59,409 nucleotides of DNA from Oscillospiraceae bacterium (GTDB taxonomy: Bacteria > Bacillota > Clostridia > Oscillospirales > Ruminococcaceae). A program made the position numbers and the translations under genes. Positions 59,281 through 59,409 of this stretch are shown here, piece after piece. A model generated the notes under the pieces. That model was not told where the DNA came from and did no database searches. It saw nothing but the letters and a program-made list of their open reading frames with translations. The DNA is taken from contig JAAYCI010000062.1 in assembly GCA_012729855.1 (NCBI GenBank), positions 1 to 59,409 of the forward strand, read 5' to 3'. Numbering within the stretch: position 1 is the stretch's first letter; the number at the start of each line of letters is the position of its first letter.

Positions 59281-59409
59281 CAGGGCACGAAGTGCCGAGG
59301 GTGGCTTGCGAAGCAAACACCCGAGCCCGATGCGCGGTGAAGGGTGCGCCTTGGCGCACGCCTGAACCGCAGAGCCTGCGAAGCAGGCGAGCAGTGGGAT
59401 GGGCACGAA
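59281..59409. repeat. Extragenic hairpin repeat, copy R5 (truncated by window end)
   Basis: It begins GGGCACGAAGTGCC, like the stop-codon hairpins of the SDR array. GGCTTGCGAAGCAAAC and several GC-rich fold-backs (GGGTGCGCC / GGCGCACGCC, CCTGCGAAGCAGG) follow. It runs off the window, so its true length and parent gene are unknown. Confidence 0.6.

Noticed and set aside
1..59409. tRNA, rRNA, prophage or plasmid functions
   Set aside because: Reading both strands by eye gave no T-loop GTTCGA context with a cloverleaf, no rRNA stretch, and no integrase, terminase, Rep or Par proteins. A tRNAscan/Infernal run would be decisive.

Overview
The window reads as chromosomal DNA of a strictly anaerobic, GC-rich member of the Clostridia, most likely an Oscillospirales/Ruminococcaceae-type gut bacterium. 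This placement is inferred from strong AGGAGG-like ribosome binding sites, a 4-hydroxybutyryl-CoA-dehydratase homologue, a monoderm-type RND pump, a molybdenum hydroxylase with radical-SAM partners, and short fold-back repeats. No 16S or other marker gene is present, so it stays an inference. I saw no tRNA, rRNA, CRISPR array, phage gene or transposase gene.

Layout. (1) 1-5.6 kb: a ClbS-like protein, two cyclic-di-GMP phosphodiesterase-type proteins (HD-GYP and EAL-HDOD), a cupin and a type I glutamine synthetase. (2) 5.8-11 kb: a very large RND transporter with a coiled-coil insertion, then an unrecognised 192-residue protein. (3) 11-24.3 kb, mostly minus strand: HAD phosphatase, MATE exporter and alpha/beta hydrolase, followed by a redox cassette. 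The cassette holds a C_GCAxxG_C_C protein, a Tes/TrsS-like radical SAM enzyme, a small CxxC protein, a flavin/Fe-S/CCG-domain oxidoreductase, a one-chain molybdenum hydroxylase, an AMP-forming CoA ligase and a divergent methyltransferase. It looks like a conserved but functionally undescribed system. (4) 24.6-30 kb: lipoate-protein ligase, a metallo-beta-lactamase-fold hydrolase, a Nudix hydrolase next to an AcoX-like NAD-kinase-fold protein, and a LuxR-type regulator.

(5) 30-42.4 kb is the most unusual part. It encodes a 2-oxo-acid/acetoin-dehydrogenase-type complex with a free-standing 75-residue lipoyl protein, an E2 catalytic core with no lipoyl or subunit-binding domain, one E1-beta bracketed by two E1-alpha paralogues, and E3. 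Six tandem paralogous short-chain dehydrogenases (SDRs) follow. Four of the six are followed directly at the stop codon by copies of a hairpin-rich extragenic repeat. (6) 42.5-45.1 kb: an operon of 4-hydroxybutyryl-CoA dehydratase homologue, CGGC-motif small protein and a seventh, more distant SDR. Together with (5) this suggests breakdown of a family of hydroxyketones, diols or hydroxyacids through SDR oxidation and thiamine/lipoate-dependent cleavage to acyl-CoA. The substrate cannot be read from the sequence.

(7) 45.2-48 kb: FHA-domain membrane protein, family 4 glycosyltransferase, macro-domain protein. (8) 48.1-55.5 kb: maltodextrin-type module of glycogen phosphorylase, MalG, MalF and MalE with a divergent LacI-family regulator. 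(9) 55.5-59.4 kb: an AT-richer gene-free stretch, an ABC exporter, a GNAT acetyltransferase and a YdcF-like protein. A further copy of the extragenic repeat style lies at the right edge.

Starts were chosen by ribosome binding site and family alignment from memory. No database search was possible.
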